Below are positions 5,778-14,938 of a stretch of 29,181 nt of DNA, one piece after another. The notes beneath the pieces were generated by a model, which made no database searches, was not told the DNA's origin, and saw only the letters and a program-made list of their open reading frames with translations. Origin of the DNA: Methyloprofundus sp. (GTDB lineage: Bacteria; Pseudomonadota; Gammaproteobacteria; Methylococcales; Methylomonadaceae); NCBI GenBank assembly GCA_013138555.1, contig WTCN01000135.1, forward strand, positions 1 through 29,181. Reading direction: 5' to 3'. A program made the position numbers and the translations under genes. Position 1 is the stretch's first letter. The number at the start of each line of letters is the position of its first letter.

Positions 5778-7211
5778 CTAACGTTTCAACTTCTCTTTCA
5801 GGATCTTATTCACCTCGCCAGGATTTGCCTTGCCCTGTGACGCTTTCATCGTTTGCCCAACAAAGAAACCAAATACCTTGTCTTTACCACTTAAATATTG
5901 CTCAACCTGTCCCGGGTTATCGGCGATGATTTTATCAATAATCGCTTCGATTGCACCGCTATCGGTGATCTGTTTTAAGCCTTGTGCGTCAATAATGGCA
6001 TCGGCACTGTCTTCACTGTTCCACATCAGTTCAAAGACTTGCTTGGCAATTTTTCCGGAAATGGTATTATCGCTAATACGCTTTAATAAACCCGCCAGAC
6101 GATCATGGCTGACAGGTGATTGGCTAATATCCAGATTTTGCTTATTGAGTGCGCCAGACAGCTCGACAGTGATCCAGTTGCTGCATATTTTTGCACCACA
6201 GCCAGATTCTTTGATGAGTGCTTCAAAGTAATCTGCAAGTTGTCTGGAACTGCTTAATTGAGTCGCTGTTTCAGAGTCTAATTTATATTGCTCAATAAAA
6301 CGCTGCCTTTTTAGGTGGGGTAACTCAGGTAAATCCGCTTTGACTTGTGCGCGTAATTCATCACTGATATACACCGGTAATAAATCAGGGTCAGGGAAGT
6401 AGCGGTAATCGTTGGCTTCTTCTTTGCTACGCATGGAGCGGGTTTCATTTTTATCCGCATCATATAGACGTGTTTCCTGAGTGATTCTGCCGCCTGCTTC
6501 AATAATTTCAATCTGGCGCTCAACTTCAATGTTGATGGCTTTTTCAACAAACTTGAATGAGTTGATGTTTTTTAGCTCAGTCCGAGTGCCGTACTCTTCT
6601 TGTCCGACTGGGCGTATTGAGACATTGGCATCACAACGGAAAGAGCCTTCCTGCATATTGCCATCACAAATATCCAGATATTGCACCAGTTCGTGAATTT
6701 TGCGCATATAGGCGACTGCTTCTTTTGCTGAGCGCATATCAGGTTCGGATACGATTTCCAGCAAAGGTGTCCCTGCACGATTTAAATCAACGCCGGTTAG
6801 ACCATGAAAATCTTCGTGTAATGATTTACCGGCATCTTCTTCTAAATGTGCCCGGGTAACGCCTACGCGTTTAGTCTGGTCATCGACTTCAATATCCATA
6901 TGGCCGATACCGACGATAGGATGATCCATCTGGCTGATCTGGTAGCCCTTGGGTAAATCAGGGTAGAAGTAATTTTTTCTGGCAAACACTGAATAATCTG
7001 CGACTTCAGCTTCGATTGCCATACCAAATTTGACCGCCATACGCACGGCTTCCTGATTTAACACTGGCAATACACCAGGTAAGCCTAAATCAACAGCACA
7101 GGCCTGGGTATTAGGCTCTGCACCATAAGCGGTAGATGCGGCTGAAAAGATTTTAGTTTTTGTGGCCAGTTGGGCGTGAATTTCCAGCCCGATAACGGTT
7201 TCCCATTGCAT
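5778..7211 (-). CDS. gatB: Asp-tRNA(Asn)/Glu-tRNA(Gln) amidotransferase subunit B
   Basis: GatB, 477 residues, the usual length. It binds mischarged Glu-tRNA(Gln) or Asp-tRNA(Asn) and phosphorylates the acid before ammonia from GatA amidates it. Characteristic pieces are WETVIGLEIHAQL at the N-terminus, the FYPDLPKGYQISQ segment, DANVSIRP, the ELKNINSF segment, and a C-terminal YqeY-like helical tail (about 325-475) that grips the tRNA. A strong AAGGAG precedes the ATG at 7211. It is the last gene of gatC-gatA-gatB, 11 nt after gatA. Nothing is odd in the sequence. It is cytoplasmic, acting in the heterotrimeric GatCAB complex. Confidence 0.97.
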   Translation of the reverse strand: MQWETVIGLEIHAQLATKTKIFSAASTAYGAEPNTQACAVDLGLPGVLPVLNQEAVRMAVKFGMAIEAEVADYSVFARKNYFYPDLPKGYQISQMDHPIVGIGHMDIEVDDQTKRVGVTRAHLEEDAGKSLHEDFHGLTGVDLNRAGTPLLEIVSEPDMRSAKEAVAYMRKIHELVQYLDICDGNMQEGSFRCDANVSIRPVGQEEYGTRTELKNINSFKFVEKAINIEVERQIEIIEAGGRITQETRLYDADKNETRSMRSKEEANDYRYFPDPDLLPVYISDELRAQVKADLPELPHLKRQRFIEQYKLDSETATQLSSSRQLADYFEALIKESGCGAKICSNWITVELSGALNKQNLDISQSPVSHDRLAGLLKRISDNTISGKIAKQVFELMWNSEDSADAIIDAQGLKQITDSGAIEAIIDKIIADNPGQVEQYLSGKDKVFGFFVGQTMKASQGKANPGEVNKILKEKLKR

Positions 7212-7222
7212 AGTATGACTCC

Positions 7223-8674
7223 TTATTCAAAGCCTTGCGGTGTTTGTTGATGCCAGTCGGTGACTTGCTGATATTGGTGTGCCACGTTAAGCAGTTTGGC
7301 TTCGGCAAAGTAATTACCAATAATTTGTAAACCTACGGGCTTTTCATTGATAAATCCTGCAGGAATGGACATTGCAGGTAGTCCAGCCAGGTTAATGGCA
7401 ATGGTGTAAATATCTGCTAAATACATTTCAATAGGGTCACTGGTTTTTTCGCCAAGTCCAAAGGCCGGGGTAGGGGAGACAGGTCCCATAATAACATCGA
7501 CTTGCTCTAAGGCTTTATTAAAATCATCGCTGATTAAGCGGCGAATTTTTTGTGCCTTAATATAATAGGCATCGTAGTATCCCTCTGATAAGGCATAAGT
7601 GCCCACTAGAATACGGCGTTTTACTTCGGTGCCAAAGCCTTCGCCACGCGAGCGTATATAGAGGTCATTCAGGTCAGCGGGTTCGGTGCAGCGATGACCA
7701 AAACGTACCCCATCCATACGCGAAAGGTTTGCCGAGCATTCAGCGGGCGCGATCACGTAGTAAGCAGGGATGGCCAGCTTTAAATTAGGCATGGAAACTT
7801 CAACGACTTCTGCGCCTAGTTTTTTATATTCATTGACCGCTGTTTCAATGGCAGCTGCCATATCGCTATTTAAGCCCTCATCAAAGAATTCTTTGGGTAG
7901 GCCAATTTTAAGTCCTTTAAGACTGTTGTTTAAGCCGGCACTATAGTCTGGGACTTCGCGTTCAACACTGGTGGAATCTTTAGTATCAAATCCGGCCATG
8001 ACTTGTAGCATCAATGCGGCATCTTCAGCGGTTTGAGTCATTGGCCCGCCTTGATCCAGGCTGGAGGCATAGGCAATCATGCCGTAACGTGACACACGGC
8101 CATAAGTAGGTTTTAATCCGGTAATACCGCAAAGCGCAGCGGGCTGGCGAATAGAGCCGCCGGTGTCTGTGCCTGTGGCTGCGGGAATTAGACGTGCAGC
8201 AACAGCAGCAGCGGAACCACCGGAAGAGCCACCGGGGACGGTATTATTAGCCCAGGGGTTGTGTACTGCACCGTAAAAACTGGTTTCATTTGAAGAGCCC
8301 ATAGCGAACTCATCCATATTTAACTTTCCGAGTGTTACTGTGCCAGCGGCGTTAAATTTATCAACGACGGTGGCATTATAGGGCGCAATAAAATTATCCA
8401 GCATTTTTGAGCCGCAACTGGTTCTAACGCCTTGCGTGCAAAAAATATCTTTATGCGCAATGGGGATGCCTGTTAATAAGGGGGCATTGCCACTTGCTAG
8501 ACGTGCATCGGCTTGTTTGGCGGCAGCCATGGCTTGCTCATCAGTCACAGTGATAAAGCTATTTAACGCCTGGTGCTGTTTTATGCGTGCCAGATAGGAT
8601 TGGGTCAGTTCCTGACTAGAATAGTCACCAGCACGCAGCCCTTTGACGAGTTGTGTAATTGTTTTAGTGTGCAT
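7223..8674 (-). CDS. gatA: Amidotransferase subunit A (glutaminase)
   Basis: GatA, 483 residues, an amidase-signature enzyme that releases ammonia from glutamine and channels it to GatB. The Ser-cisSer-Lys catalytic triad is visible as Lys75 (AHKDIF), Ser150 (in VPGGSSGGS) and Ser174 (in GTDTGGSIRQPA). Spacing matches the triad known from Staphylococcus aureus GatA. The ATG at 8674 is preceded by AAGG, and the gene starts 11 nt after gatC, so the operon is tight. All expected regions are present, with no sign of damage. Confidence 0.97.
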   Translation of the reverse strand: MHTKTITQLVKGLRAGDYSSQELTQSYLARIKQHQALNSFITVTDEQAMAAAKQADARLASGNAPLLTGIPIAHKDIFCTQGVRTSCGSKMLDNFIAPYNATVVDKFNAAGTVTLGKLNMDEFAMGSSNETSFYGAVHNPWANNTVPGGSSGGSAAAVAARLIPAATGTDTGGSIRQPAALCGITGLKPTYGRVSRYGMIAYASSLDQGGPMTQTAEDAALMLQVMAGFDTKDSTSVEREVPDYSAGLNNSLKGLKIGLPKEFFDEGLNSDMAAAIETAVNEYKKLGAEVVEVSMPNLKLAIPAYYVIAPAECSANLSRMDGVRFGHRCTEPADLNDLYIRSRGEGFGTEVKRRILVGTYALSEGYYDAYYIKAQKIRRLISDDFNKALEQVDVIMGPVSPTPAFGLGEKTSDPIEMYLADIYTIAINLAGLPAMSIPAGFINEKPVGLQIIGNYFAEAKLLNVAHQYQQVTDWHQQTPQGFE

Positions 8675-8685
8675 GGGAAATTACC

Positions 8686-8973
8686 TTATTCAATGACTTT
8701 GGGCACAAGATATAAGCCTGCTTCCACTTGTGGGGCAATGGCTTGAAAGGTTTTACGTTGATTTTCTTCGTTTACCTGATCAATACGTAAACGTTGAACC
8801 TGATCCAACGGGTGCGCCATTGGTGCGACATTATCAGTATTAACAGTGCTCATTTGGGCAACCAGATCTAACATGCCTGATAAATCTTTAGCATAGGATT
8901 CGGTATCCTCGGCATCAATTCCTAAGCGCGCTAAATACGCTATTTTATTAACATCATCCGCTGTTAACGACAT
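8686..8973 (-). CDS. gatC: Amidotransferase subunit C
   Basis: GatC, 95 residues from the ATG at 8973. A GGAG lies 5 nt before that ATG, and the resulting MSLTADDVNKIAYLARLGI start matches the family, so an in-frame start 30 nt further upstream (9003) is less likely. GatC wraps around the GatA-GatB interface and stabilises the complex; typical features are the N-terminal helix and the MAHPLDQV segment. It is first in the gatCAB operon, and 170 nt separate it from the divergent mreB. Confidence 0.93.
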   Translation of the reverse strand: MSLTADDVNKIAYLARLGIDAEDTESYAKDLSGMLDLVAQMSTVNTDNVAPMAHPLDQVQRLRIDQVNEENQRKTFQAIAPQVEAGLYLVPKVIE

Positions 8974-9094
8974 TTTTACTCCACTAAACGATAGGGTTTT
9001 CAAGTAGTTTTTTCATCTTTTTTTCACCTGTATTCTGTGCTGGATAAAGACGAATAACGCAATATGATACTTTATATCTTGCCCAAATACCTTA

Positions 9095-9124
9095 TTGATT
9101 GATAAAGTAGTTGGATTTTATATG
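9095..9124 (+). promoter_or_regulatory. Possible mreB promoter
   Basis: In the 170-nt gap between divergent gatC and mreB, TTGATT (9095-9100) and TATATG (9119-9124) are 18 nt apart. Each matches four of six sigma-70 consensus bases. The predicted leader would be very short, so a promoter further upstream is equally possible. Confidence 0.25.
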
Positions 9125-9143
9125 TGTTCAGGAATAAGAATTA

Positions 9144-10190
9144 ATGTTGTTTAAAAAAGTTCGCGGCATGTTTTCTAATGATTTATCAATTGACTTAGGA
9201 ACAGCAAATACGCTTATTTATATGCCAGGGCAGGGCATAGTTCTAAACGAGCCGTCTGTTGTTGCGATTAAAGAGGATCGGCTGCGTGGTTCTAAAATGG
9301 TTGCTGCCGTTGGGAAGGAAGCTAAGTTAATGTTAGGGCGTACGCCTGGAAATATTACTGCAATTCGGCCATTAAAAGATGGTGTGATAGCTGATTTTGC
9401 AGTGACTGAGCGCATGTTGCGTGAATTTATTAAAAAAGTGCATGAGAACAAGTACTTTCGACCTAGCCCGCGTATCTTGATTTGTGTGCCTTGTGGGTCA
9501 ACACAGGTAGAAAGGCGTGCTATCCGGGAGTCGGCGGCGATGGCGGGGGCGCGTGAGGTTTACCTTATTGAAGAGCCTATGTCTGCTGCAATAGGGGCGG
9601 GGATGCCTGTTGAAGAGGCCTGCGGCTCTATGGTGCTTGATATAGGCGGGGGAACCTCTGAAGTAGCGATTATTTCTCTGAGTGGAATCGTTTATTCTGC
9701 TTCGGTACGCATAGGTGGAGATCGTTTTGATGAAGCCATTATTAATTATGTACGTAGAAATTACGGCACTTTAATTGGTGAGGCAACGGCTGAAGAGATT
9801 AAAAAGGAAATTGGTACTGCTTACCCGGGTAGTGAAATTATGGAAATTGAGGTTAAAGGGCGGAATTTAGCGGAAGGTGTGCCTCGCGGTTTTATTTTAA
9901 ACAGTAATGAAATTCTGGAAGCCTTGCAGGAGCCATTGTCAGGTATTGTCGGTGCTGTCAAAGTTGCGCTGGAACAGACACCGCCAGAGCTAGGTGCTGA
10001 TGTCGCAACCCGGGGTATTGTTATAACTGGGGGTGGGGCTTTATTGAAAGATATAGACCGTCTGGTTTCTGAAGAAACAGGCTTGCCTGTGCATGTCGCT
10101 GATGATCCTTTGACCTGTGTTGCTCGTGGCGGAGGGATGGTGCTGGAAATGCTGGATGAGAAAGGTCTGGCAGCGTTTTCTTTAGAATAG
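9144..10190 (+). CDS. mreB: Rod-shape-determining actin homologue MreB
   Basis: MreB, 348 residues, near the usual 347. This bacterial actin forms membrane-bound filaments that steer the lateral cell-wall synthesis machine. Actin-fold nucleotide motifs are SIDLGTANTLIY (phosphate 1) near residue 15 and VLDIGGGTSEVA (phosphate 2) near residue 165; GIVITGGGALL near residue 292 is the adenosine motif. An AGGA lies 10 nt before the ATG. It heads the mreB-mreC-mreD-mrdA-rodA series, although 278 nt separate it from mreC, so it may be expressed partly on its own. The window therefore comes from a bacterium that should grow as a rod. Confidence 0.98.
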   Translation: MLFKKVRGMFSNDLSIDLGTANTLIYMPGQGIVLNEPSVVAIKEDRLRGSKMVAAVGKEAKLMLGRTPGNITAIRPLKDGVIADFAVTERMLREFIKKVHENKYFRPSPRILICVPCGSTQVERRAIRESAAMAGAREVYLIEEPMSAAIGAGMPVEEACGSMVLDIGGGTSEVAIISLSGIVYSASVRIGGDRFDEAIINYVRRNYGTLIGEATAEEIKKEIGTAYPGSEIMEIEVKGRNLAEGVPRGFILNSNEILEALQEPLSGIVGAVKVALEQTPPELGADVATRGIVITGGGALLKDIDRLVSEETGLPVHVADDPLTCVARGGGMVLEMLDEKGLAAFSLE

Positions 10191-10468
10191 TATGGTTAAG
10201 AATATTATTTTTTACTATTCGCCTTAGCTTTTCTGTTACGTGGGATTGAGGTCTCATTGCTGATGATTTAGTTTTAATGTCAATGTGTTAGAATAAGAGA
10301 GCTGGTTTACTTTGGGTAGTCCTGAGAGTCGAAGCGTATCTTACATGACTGATGTGCCCCGTTCCTGCGCCTACTCTATGTAGCCTGGCAAAAAAGAAAA
10401 TGACATTGATATAAAACTTGATGCTTAAGCTGTCATTCTCCCGATTCTCTCTATTAAGGTAAGCAACT
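10191..10468 (+). other. Long mreB-mreC intergenic region
   Basis: This 278-nt gap is unusually long for mreBC. I see no convincing gene, tRNA or known riboswitch. A TAGAAT at about 10289-10294 could be a -10 box without a good -35. A small CTAC-TCTAT-GTAG hairpin lies near 10371-10383. The end holds the AAGG (10456-10459) that likely serves mreC. Confidence 0.35.
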
Positions 10469-11344
10469 ATTAAACTTTTATTTACCTCTGGCACATTAAT
10501 TAATACGCGTTTTCTTATTGTGCTGCTATTATCAATTGCTTTGATTTTATTTGACCTGAAGACTAATAAGTTAAAACCGTTACGAGATGCCCTGTCTGTT
10601 CTGGTCTATCCTGTCCAGTATATTGTTGCTGCACCTTCACGCCTATTTAATAGCAGCATTGAATCGCTGGGTAGTTATCAAGAGTTGTTAGCAGAAAATG
10701 AAGAATTAAAGCTACAGCATTTAATTAATAATGCGAAACTATTAAAGTTTGCGGCTTTGGAGAAGGAAAATATTCGCCTGCGCTCCTTGCTGGATAGCTC
10801 TTTTAAACTGGGAGAACAAGTTCTGGTGGCAGAGTTAATGGCGGTGAATCTTGCGCCGTATGAACATGTTGTCGTGGTTAATAAAGGTAGCCAGTTTGGT
10901 GTGCATAAGGGGCAAGCCGTGCTGGATGATGATGGAATTGTAGGGCAGGTGACGAAAGCTTTGCCTTTGAGTGCGGAAATTATTTTAATTACCGATCCTA
11001 ATCATGCCATTCCTGTGCAAGTGAACCGTAATGGTCTGCATACTATTGCGATTGGTAAGGGGCAATTAAATTCACTTTCCCTGCCTTTTTTACCTAATAA
11101 CGCGGATATACTTCCCGGTGATTTATTAGTGACCTCTGGGCTGGGAGGGGTATTTCCTCAAGGCTATCCCGTTGCGGTGGTTGAGTCTTTTGTGCAGCAA
11201 CCCGATAAACCCTTTGCAGTCATACAGGCAACACCTAAAGCAGCATTGAATACGAATAGAGAGTTGTTGATAGTCTGGAATAATGAGCAAGTGATTCCAT
11301 TAGGTACGCAAGCAACTGTTGAGCAAAATGGTACAGATAAATAA
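10469..11344 (+). CDS. mreC: Rod-shape-determining protein MreC (probable ATT start)
   Basis: MreC, a bitopic inner-membrane protein whose periplasmic beta-barrel domain contacts PBP2. The GTG at 10520 lies within the transmembrane helix, has no Shine-Dalgarno sequence, and would remove the cytoplasmic head. The frame is open back to a TAA at 10460-10462 and contains no ATG, GTG or TTG before 10520. An ATT at 10469 lies 9 nt after an AAGG (10456-10459) and yields a 291-residue protein beginning with the expected KLLFTSGTLINTRF head, then the membrane helix, a coiled coil (about residues 70-105) and the barrel domain. AUU starts are known for infC and pcnB. A sequencing error is the other explanation. 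Its stop overlaps mreD. Confidence 0.88.
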   Translation: MKLLFTSGTLINTRFLIVLLLSIALILFDLKTNKLKPLRDALSVLVYPVQYIVAAPSRLFNSSIESLGSYQELLAENEELKLQHLINNAKLLKFAALEKENIRLRSLLDSSFKLGEQVLVAELMAVNLAPYEHVVVVNKGSQFGVHKGQAVLDDDGIVGQVTKALPLSAEIILITDPNHAIPVQVNRNGLHTIAIGKGQLNSLSLPFLPNNADILPGDLLVTSGLGGVFPQGYPVAVVESFVQQPDKPFAVIQATPKAALNTNRELLIVWNNEQVIPLGTQATVEQNGTDK

Positions 11345-11801
11345 ATCAAATGCTTTGGCCTATTGGCTAAGTGTCATTATTGCAATGACGTTGAGAATTG
11401 CCCCCTGGTCACCGTTTTTTTCAATGATTGCACCTGACTGGGTCATCTTAACCCTGATTTACTGGGCACTTGTGATACCTGAGGAAGCAAGTGTGGGTAA
11501 GGCCTGGTGTGTGGGCTTGCTAGTCGATGTGCTGACTGGGCAGCTATTAGGGCAATATGCATTAGCGTATGCATGCAGTATTTTTCTTTGTGCTAAACAG
11601 CATAAACGAATAAGAAATTTTCCTGTTATTCAACAAGGCTTAGCTATTTTTGCGATTCTTTTTATTGCCCGGGTGCTGATATTCTGGACAGAGCATATCA
11701 ATCACCAGTTGATGCCATTCTATTTTTGGCTTCCTGTTTTGACAGGGGCTTTAGTGTGGCCAGTGGTCTACATCGTCTTAAGTAAGATACATTTTCGATA
11801 A
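11328..11801 (+). CDS. mreD: Rod-shape-determining protein MreD
   Basis: MreD, 157 residues from the ATG at 11328; an in-frame TTG at 11319 would add three residues. It is a polytopic inner-membrane protein of the elongasome with about five hydrophobic segments, and APDWVILTLIYW plus the GLLVDVLTGQLLGQYAL segment are recognisable family features. The start overlaps the end of mreC by 17 nt, so translation is coupled. PBP2 follows 4 nt after the stop. Sequence conservation in this family is low; order and topology support the call. Confidence 0.92.
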   Translation: MVQINKSNALAYWLSVIIAMTLRIAPWSPFFSMIAPDWVILTLIYWALVIPEEASVGKAWCVGLLVDVLTGQLLGQYALAYACSIFLCAKQHKRIRNFPVIQQGLAIFAILFIARVLIFWTEHINHQLMPFYFWLPVLTGALVWPVVYIVLSKIHFR

Positions 11802-11805
11802 CACT

Positions 11806-13650
11806 ATGCGTCGTCATCAAGCTATTAAAGATAAGTATTTAGAAAATCGTATTTTCTTAAACAGAATTGTTATCTTGTTTATATTTATGTCACTCCTGAT
11901 GGTTGGCTTAATCGGTCGGCTTTATTATTTACAAGTTGCTGCGCATAGTCAATATCGTAATATGGCAACTAATAACCGTATTAAAGTGACATCAATACCT
12001 CCCACCCGAGGGATCATTTATGATACGCATGGGCGAATTTTAGCGCAAAACCTGCCGTCTTATAGTCTGGAGATTATTCCTGAACAGGTTGCTGACATGG
12101 ACGACACCTTGCAGCGCTTGCAGCTCGCCTTGACAATTCCTCAGGAAAAAATTGATGCCTTTAAAAAACAGCGCAAACGCTCTAAACATTTTGATAGTAT
12201 TCCACTATTATTACAACTGAGCGATGCGGATGTTGCCAGGTTTGCAGTCTTAAGACACACTTTTCCCGGGGTTGATATTCATGCGCGTTTAATACGCCAC
12301 TACCCTTATGCAGAGCTTGCCGCCCATGTTGTGGGTTATGTAGGAAGTATCAATGAGCAGGAACTGAAAACCTTGCCAGAGGCAGAATATCGATCAATCT
12401 ACACGATTGGTAAAGTGGGTATAGAACGCTCTTATGAAGACATATTAAGGGGGCATGCAGGGTATTCTGAAATAGAAACCAATGCACAAGGCAAACCTAT
12501 TAATGAACTGGCAACGATTGAATCCACGCCGGGTGCGGATATTTATTTAGCACTGGATATTGATTTGCAGAAAACAGCCTACGATGCTTTAGCGGATTAT
12601 AATGGCGGGGTTGTTGCCATTGATCTGGAAGCGGGTGGAGTTTTGGTACAGGTGAGTAAAGCCAGCTTTGATCCCAACTTATTTGTTTCTGGTATTAGTT
12701 ACACAGATTATAAAGCGCTGAATAGCTCTAAAAACAGACCTCTCTTTGACCGGGTGTTACGTGGTCAGTACCCCCCTGGCTCTACCTTTAAGCCTTTTAT
12801 TGGCTTGGCAGGGCTAGAGTATGGGGCTAAGGATACGCAACAGACCTTGTTTTGTCCCGGATATTTTCAGCTGCCGCATAAGTCACATAAATATCGGGAC
12901 TGGAAAAAGTGGGGGCATGGCAAGGTGAATCTGGATATTGCGATTACTCAGTCCTGTGATGTGTATTTTTATGATTTGTCTTTAGCTCTGGGGATAGATA
13001 AAATATCCGGTTTTTTACAGCATTTTGGCTTTGGTCAAAAAACAGGTATCGACCTAAAAGGAGAAAAGACAGGGATTTTGCCTTCCAGAGAATGGAAGCG
13101 TATTCATCGTGCGCAAGTATGGTATCCGGGGGAAACCTTGATTACCGGGATAGGTCAGGGGTTTACTCAGGTGACCCCGATGCAACTGGCACGTGCCACT
13201 GCAACTTTGGCTAAGAAAGGGAGTGTTGTAACCCCTTATCTGGCAGAGCGGATTGTGGAGCAAGGGAGAGAGGTTGACATCAAGCGTGCAGGCCATAAGC
13301 AGGTTCCACTTAAGCCATCCAATGTGGAATATATTATGAATGCAATGGTTCATGTTGTACATTCAGCCAGAGGGACGGCTAAGCGGATAGCAAAAGGGAT
13401 TGATTATCAGATTGCCGGAAAAACCGGGACGGCGCAAGTCTATACGGTTAAGCAAAATGAGGAATACAACGAGAAGGAGATTGCCTTTAATCTGCGTGAT
13501 CATGCTTTGTTTATTGCCTTTGCACCGGCTGATAATCCTAAAATAGCGGTTGCGGTGATTGCCGAACATGGAAGTCATGGGAGCTCGGTTGCCGCGCCAA
13601 TTGCAGCAGCCGTTATTAAGCAATATTTGCAGACTAAGCTGGATGATTGA
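11806..13650 (+). CDS. mrdA: Penicillin-binding protein 2 (elongation transpeptidase)
   Basis: PBP2, 614 residues, against 633 in E. coli. This class B transpeptidase crosslinks lateral-wall peptidoglycan together with RodA. One N-terminal membrane anchor (about 20-43) precedes the pedestal domain and the transpeptidase domain. The three active-site motifs are complete: Ser326-x-x-Lys329 (PPGSTFKP), Ser383-Cys-Asp385, and Lys539-Thr-Gly541 (AGKTGTAQV). The gene begins 4 nt after mreD and belongs to the same operon. Nothing looks unusual. Confidence 0.97.
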   Translation: MRRHQAIKDKYLENRIFLNRIVILFIFMSLLMVGLIGRLYYLQVAAHSQYRNMATNNRIKVTSIPPTRGIIYDTHGRILAQNLPSYSLEIIPEQVADMDDTLQRLQLALTIPQEKIDAFKKQRKRSKHFDSIPLLLQLSDADVARFAVLRHTFPGVDIHARLIRHYPYAELAAHVVGYVGSINEQELKTLPEAEYRSIYTIGKVGIERSYEDILRGHAGYSEIETNAQGKPINELATIESTPGADIYLALDIDLQKTAYDALADYNGGVVAIDLEAGGVLVQVSKASFDPNLFVSGISYTDYKALNSSKNRPLFDRVLRGQYPPGSTFKPFIGLAGLEYGAKDTQQTLFCPGYFQLPHKSHKYRDWKKWGHGKVNLDIAITQSCDVYFYDLSLALGIDKISGFLQHFGFGQKTGIDLKGEKTGILPSREWKRIHRAQVWYPGETLITGIGQGFTQVTPMQLARATATLAKKGSVVTPYLAERIVEQGREVDIKRAGHKQVPLKPSNVEYIMNAMVHVVHSARGTAKRIAKGIDYQIAGKTGTAQVYTVKQNEEYNEKEIAFNLRDHALFIAFAPADNPKIAVAVIAEHGSHGSSVAAPIAAAVIKQYLQTKLDD

Positions 13651-13652
13651 TT

Positions 13653-13676
13653 TGTAGGAGGGGCTTTAGCCGCGAT
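13653..13676. repeat. GTAGGAG-GGGCTTTAGCCGC repeat
   Basis: A short repeat resembling the GTAGGAGCGGCTTTAGCCGCGA element dispersed in several proteobacteria. Its GGC-TTTA-GCC hairpin has one imperfect pair, so it may be decayed. It lies in the 105-nt gap between mrdA and rodA. Confidence 0.45.
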
Positions 13677-13755
13677 TGGCAGCCAAAGTATTACAGAGTC
13701 CAACCTTAAATGGGTAATCAGGAATAATGATTAAGAAAATGAAAAGAGTCACCCA

Positions 13756-14889
13756 ATGAAGGTGGAACTCAGAGCAGAGCAATTTAAAGAACATACGCTA
13801 ATAGGTTGCCTATTGCGTAAGCTACATATCGATATCCCCTTACTGGCAGGCTTGCTTATATTATTGCTATTGAGCTTTATGATGCTGTATAGCACCGGTA
13901 ATAAAGAAACGACGCTGCTTATCCGTCAGGCAGCACGAATGGGGATTGCCGGAATATTAATGATTGTTCTGGCGCATATAGACCCGCGACAATTTCAGCG
14001 CTTTTCAATTTTACTCTACAGTATTGGGGTGGTTTTACTGCTAGCGGTTTTATTGGTCGGGGATGTTGGAAAAGGCGCGCAACGCTGGTTAGATTTAGGC
14101 TTTTTCCGTTTTCAGCCGTCTGAAATGATTAAAATTACCACCCCTATGATGATTGCCTGGTATTTATCAGGGCATGAAATTCCCCCTAATTGGCGGCATA
14201 TCTTAGTTGCAACGGGGTTTATTTTAATTCCTACTTTTTTAATAGTACGTCAGCCAGACTTAGGAACATCATTATTGGTCGCAAGTTCTGGTGCATCAGT
14301 GCTGTATTTTGCGGGGCTTTCCTGGCGCTTTTTAATAGGAACCACTTTGGGTCTGGCTGCCTTTGCGCCAGTCTACTGGAATTTCTATATGCGTGAATAT
14401 CAAAAGGACAGAGTACTGACTTTATTTAATCCTGAAGCAGATCCAATGGGTAAGGGCTATCACATTATTCAGTCAAAAATTGCCATTGGGTCTGGTGGTG
14501 TCTATGGTAAGGGCTGGCAAGGGAATACTCAGTCGCAGTTAGATTTTTTACCTGAAAGTTCAACTGATTTTATTTTTGCTGTTTTTGCTGAAGAGTTTGG
14601 TTTGCTCGGTTGTCTCGGTTTATTGTTGGTGTATATATTTATTATTGCCCGTGGATTTTATATCGCGGTGCAGGCGCAGGATACCTATGGCCGCTTACTT
14701 GCTGGTAGCCTGGTGTGTACCTTTTTTGTATATGCCTTTGTTAATATTGGTATGGTTATCGGCATTTTGCCTGTCGTAGGGATTCCATTACCTTTAATTA
14801 GCTATGGTGGAACATCCATGGTAACGCTATTTGCAGGCTTTGGCATGTTGATGTCTATCCATACCCATAAAAAAGTTTTGCCGGGTTAG
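13756..14889 (+). CDS. rodA: Peptidoglycan glycosyltransferase RodA (SEDS family)
   Basis: RodA (also called MrdB), 377 residues, a SEDS-family polymerase that extends glycan strands from lipid II as the partner of PBP2. Ten membrane helices are apparent. Conserved pieces include GAQRWLDLGFFRFQPSE, the RQPDLGTS loop, and the LPESSTDFIFAV loop, in which Asp271 corresponds to the catalytic aspartate. The C-terminal PLISYGGTS motif is intact. The N-terminal 23 residues before the first helix are typical. It lies 105 nt after mrdA with a REP-like repeat in the gap, which may weaken but need not break the operon. Confidence 0.96.
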   Translation: MKVELRAEQFKEHTLIGCLLRKLHIDIPLLAGLLILLLLSFMMLYSTGNKETTLLIRQAARMGIAGILMIVLAHIDPRQFQRFSILLYSIGVVLLLAVLLVGDVGKGAQRWLDLGFFRFQPSEMIKITTPMMIAWYLSGHEIPPNWRHILVATGFILIPTFLIVRQPDLGTSLLVASSGASVLYFAGLSWRFLIGTTLGLAAFAPVYWNFYMREYQKDRVLTLFNPEADPMGKGYHIIQSKIAIGSGGVYGKGWQGNTQSQLDFLPESSTDFIFAVFAEEFGLLGCLGLLLVYIFIIARGFYIAVQAQDTYGRLLAGSLVCTFFVYAFVNIGMVIGILPVVGIPLPLISYGGTSMVTLFAGFGMLMSIHTHKKVLPG

Positions 14890-14938
14890 GCTGTTGCAAT
14901 AATTTGCTGTATTGCGCAGTATTAAAAGCTCTCGTATT

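Noticed and set aside
10300..10400. Possible 6S or other known structured RNA after mreB
   Set aside because: Pairing of the ends and the typical central bulge could not be found.
10288..10494. Short minus-strand frame in the mreB-mreC gap
   Set aside because: No Shine-Dalgarno sequence, low-complexity composition, and it covers the mreC start region.
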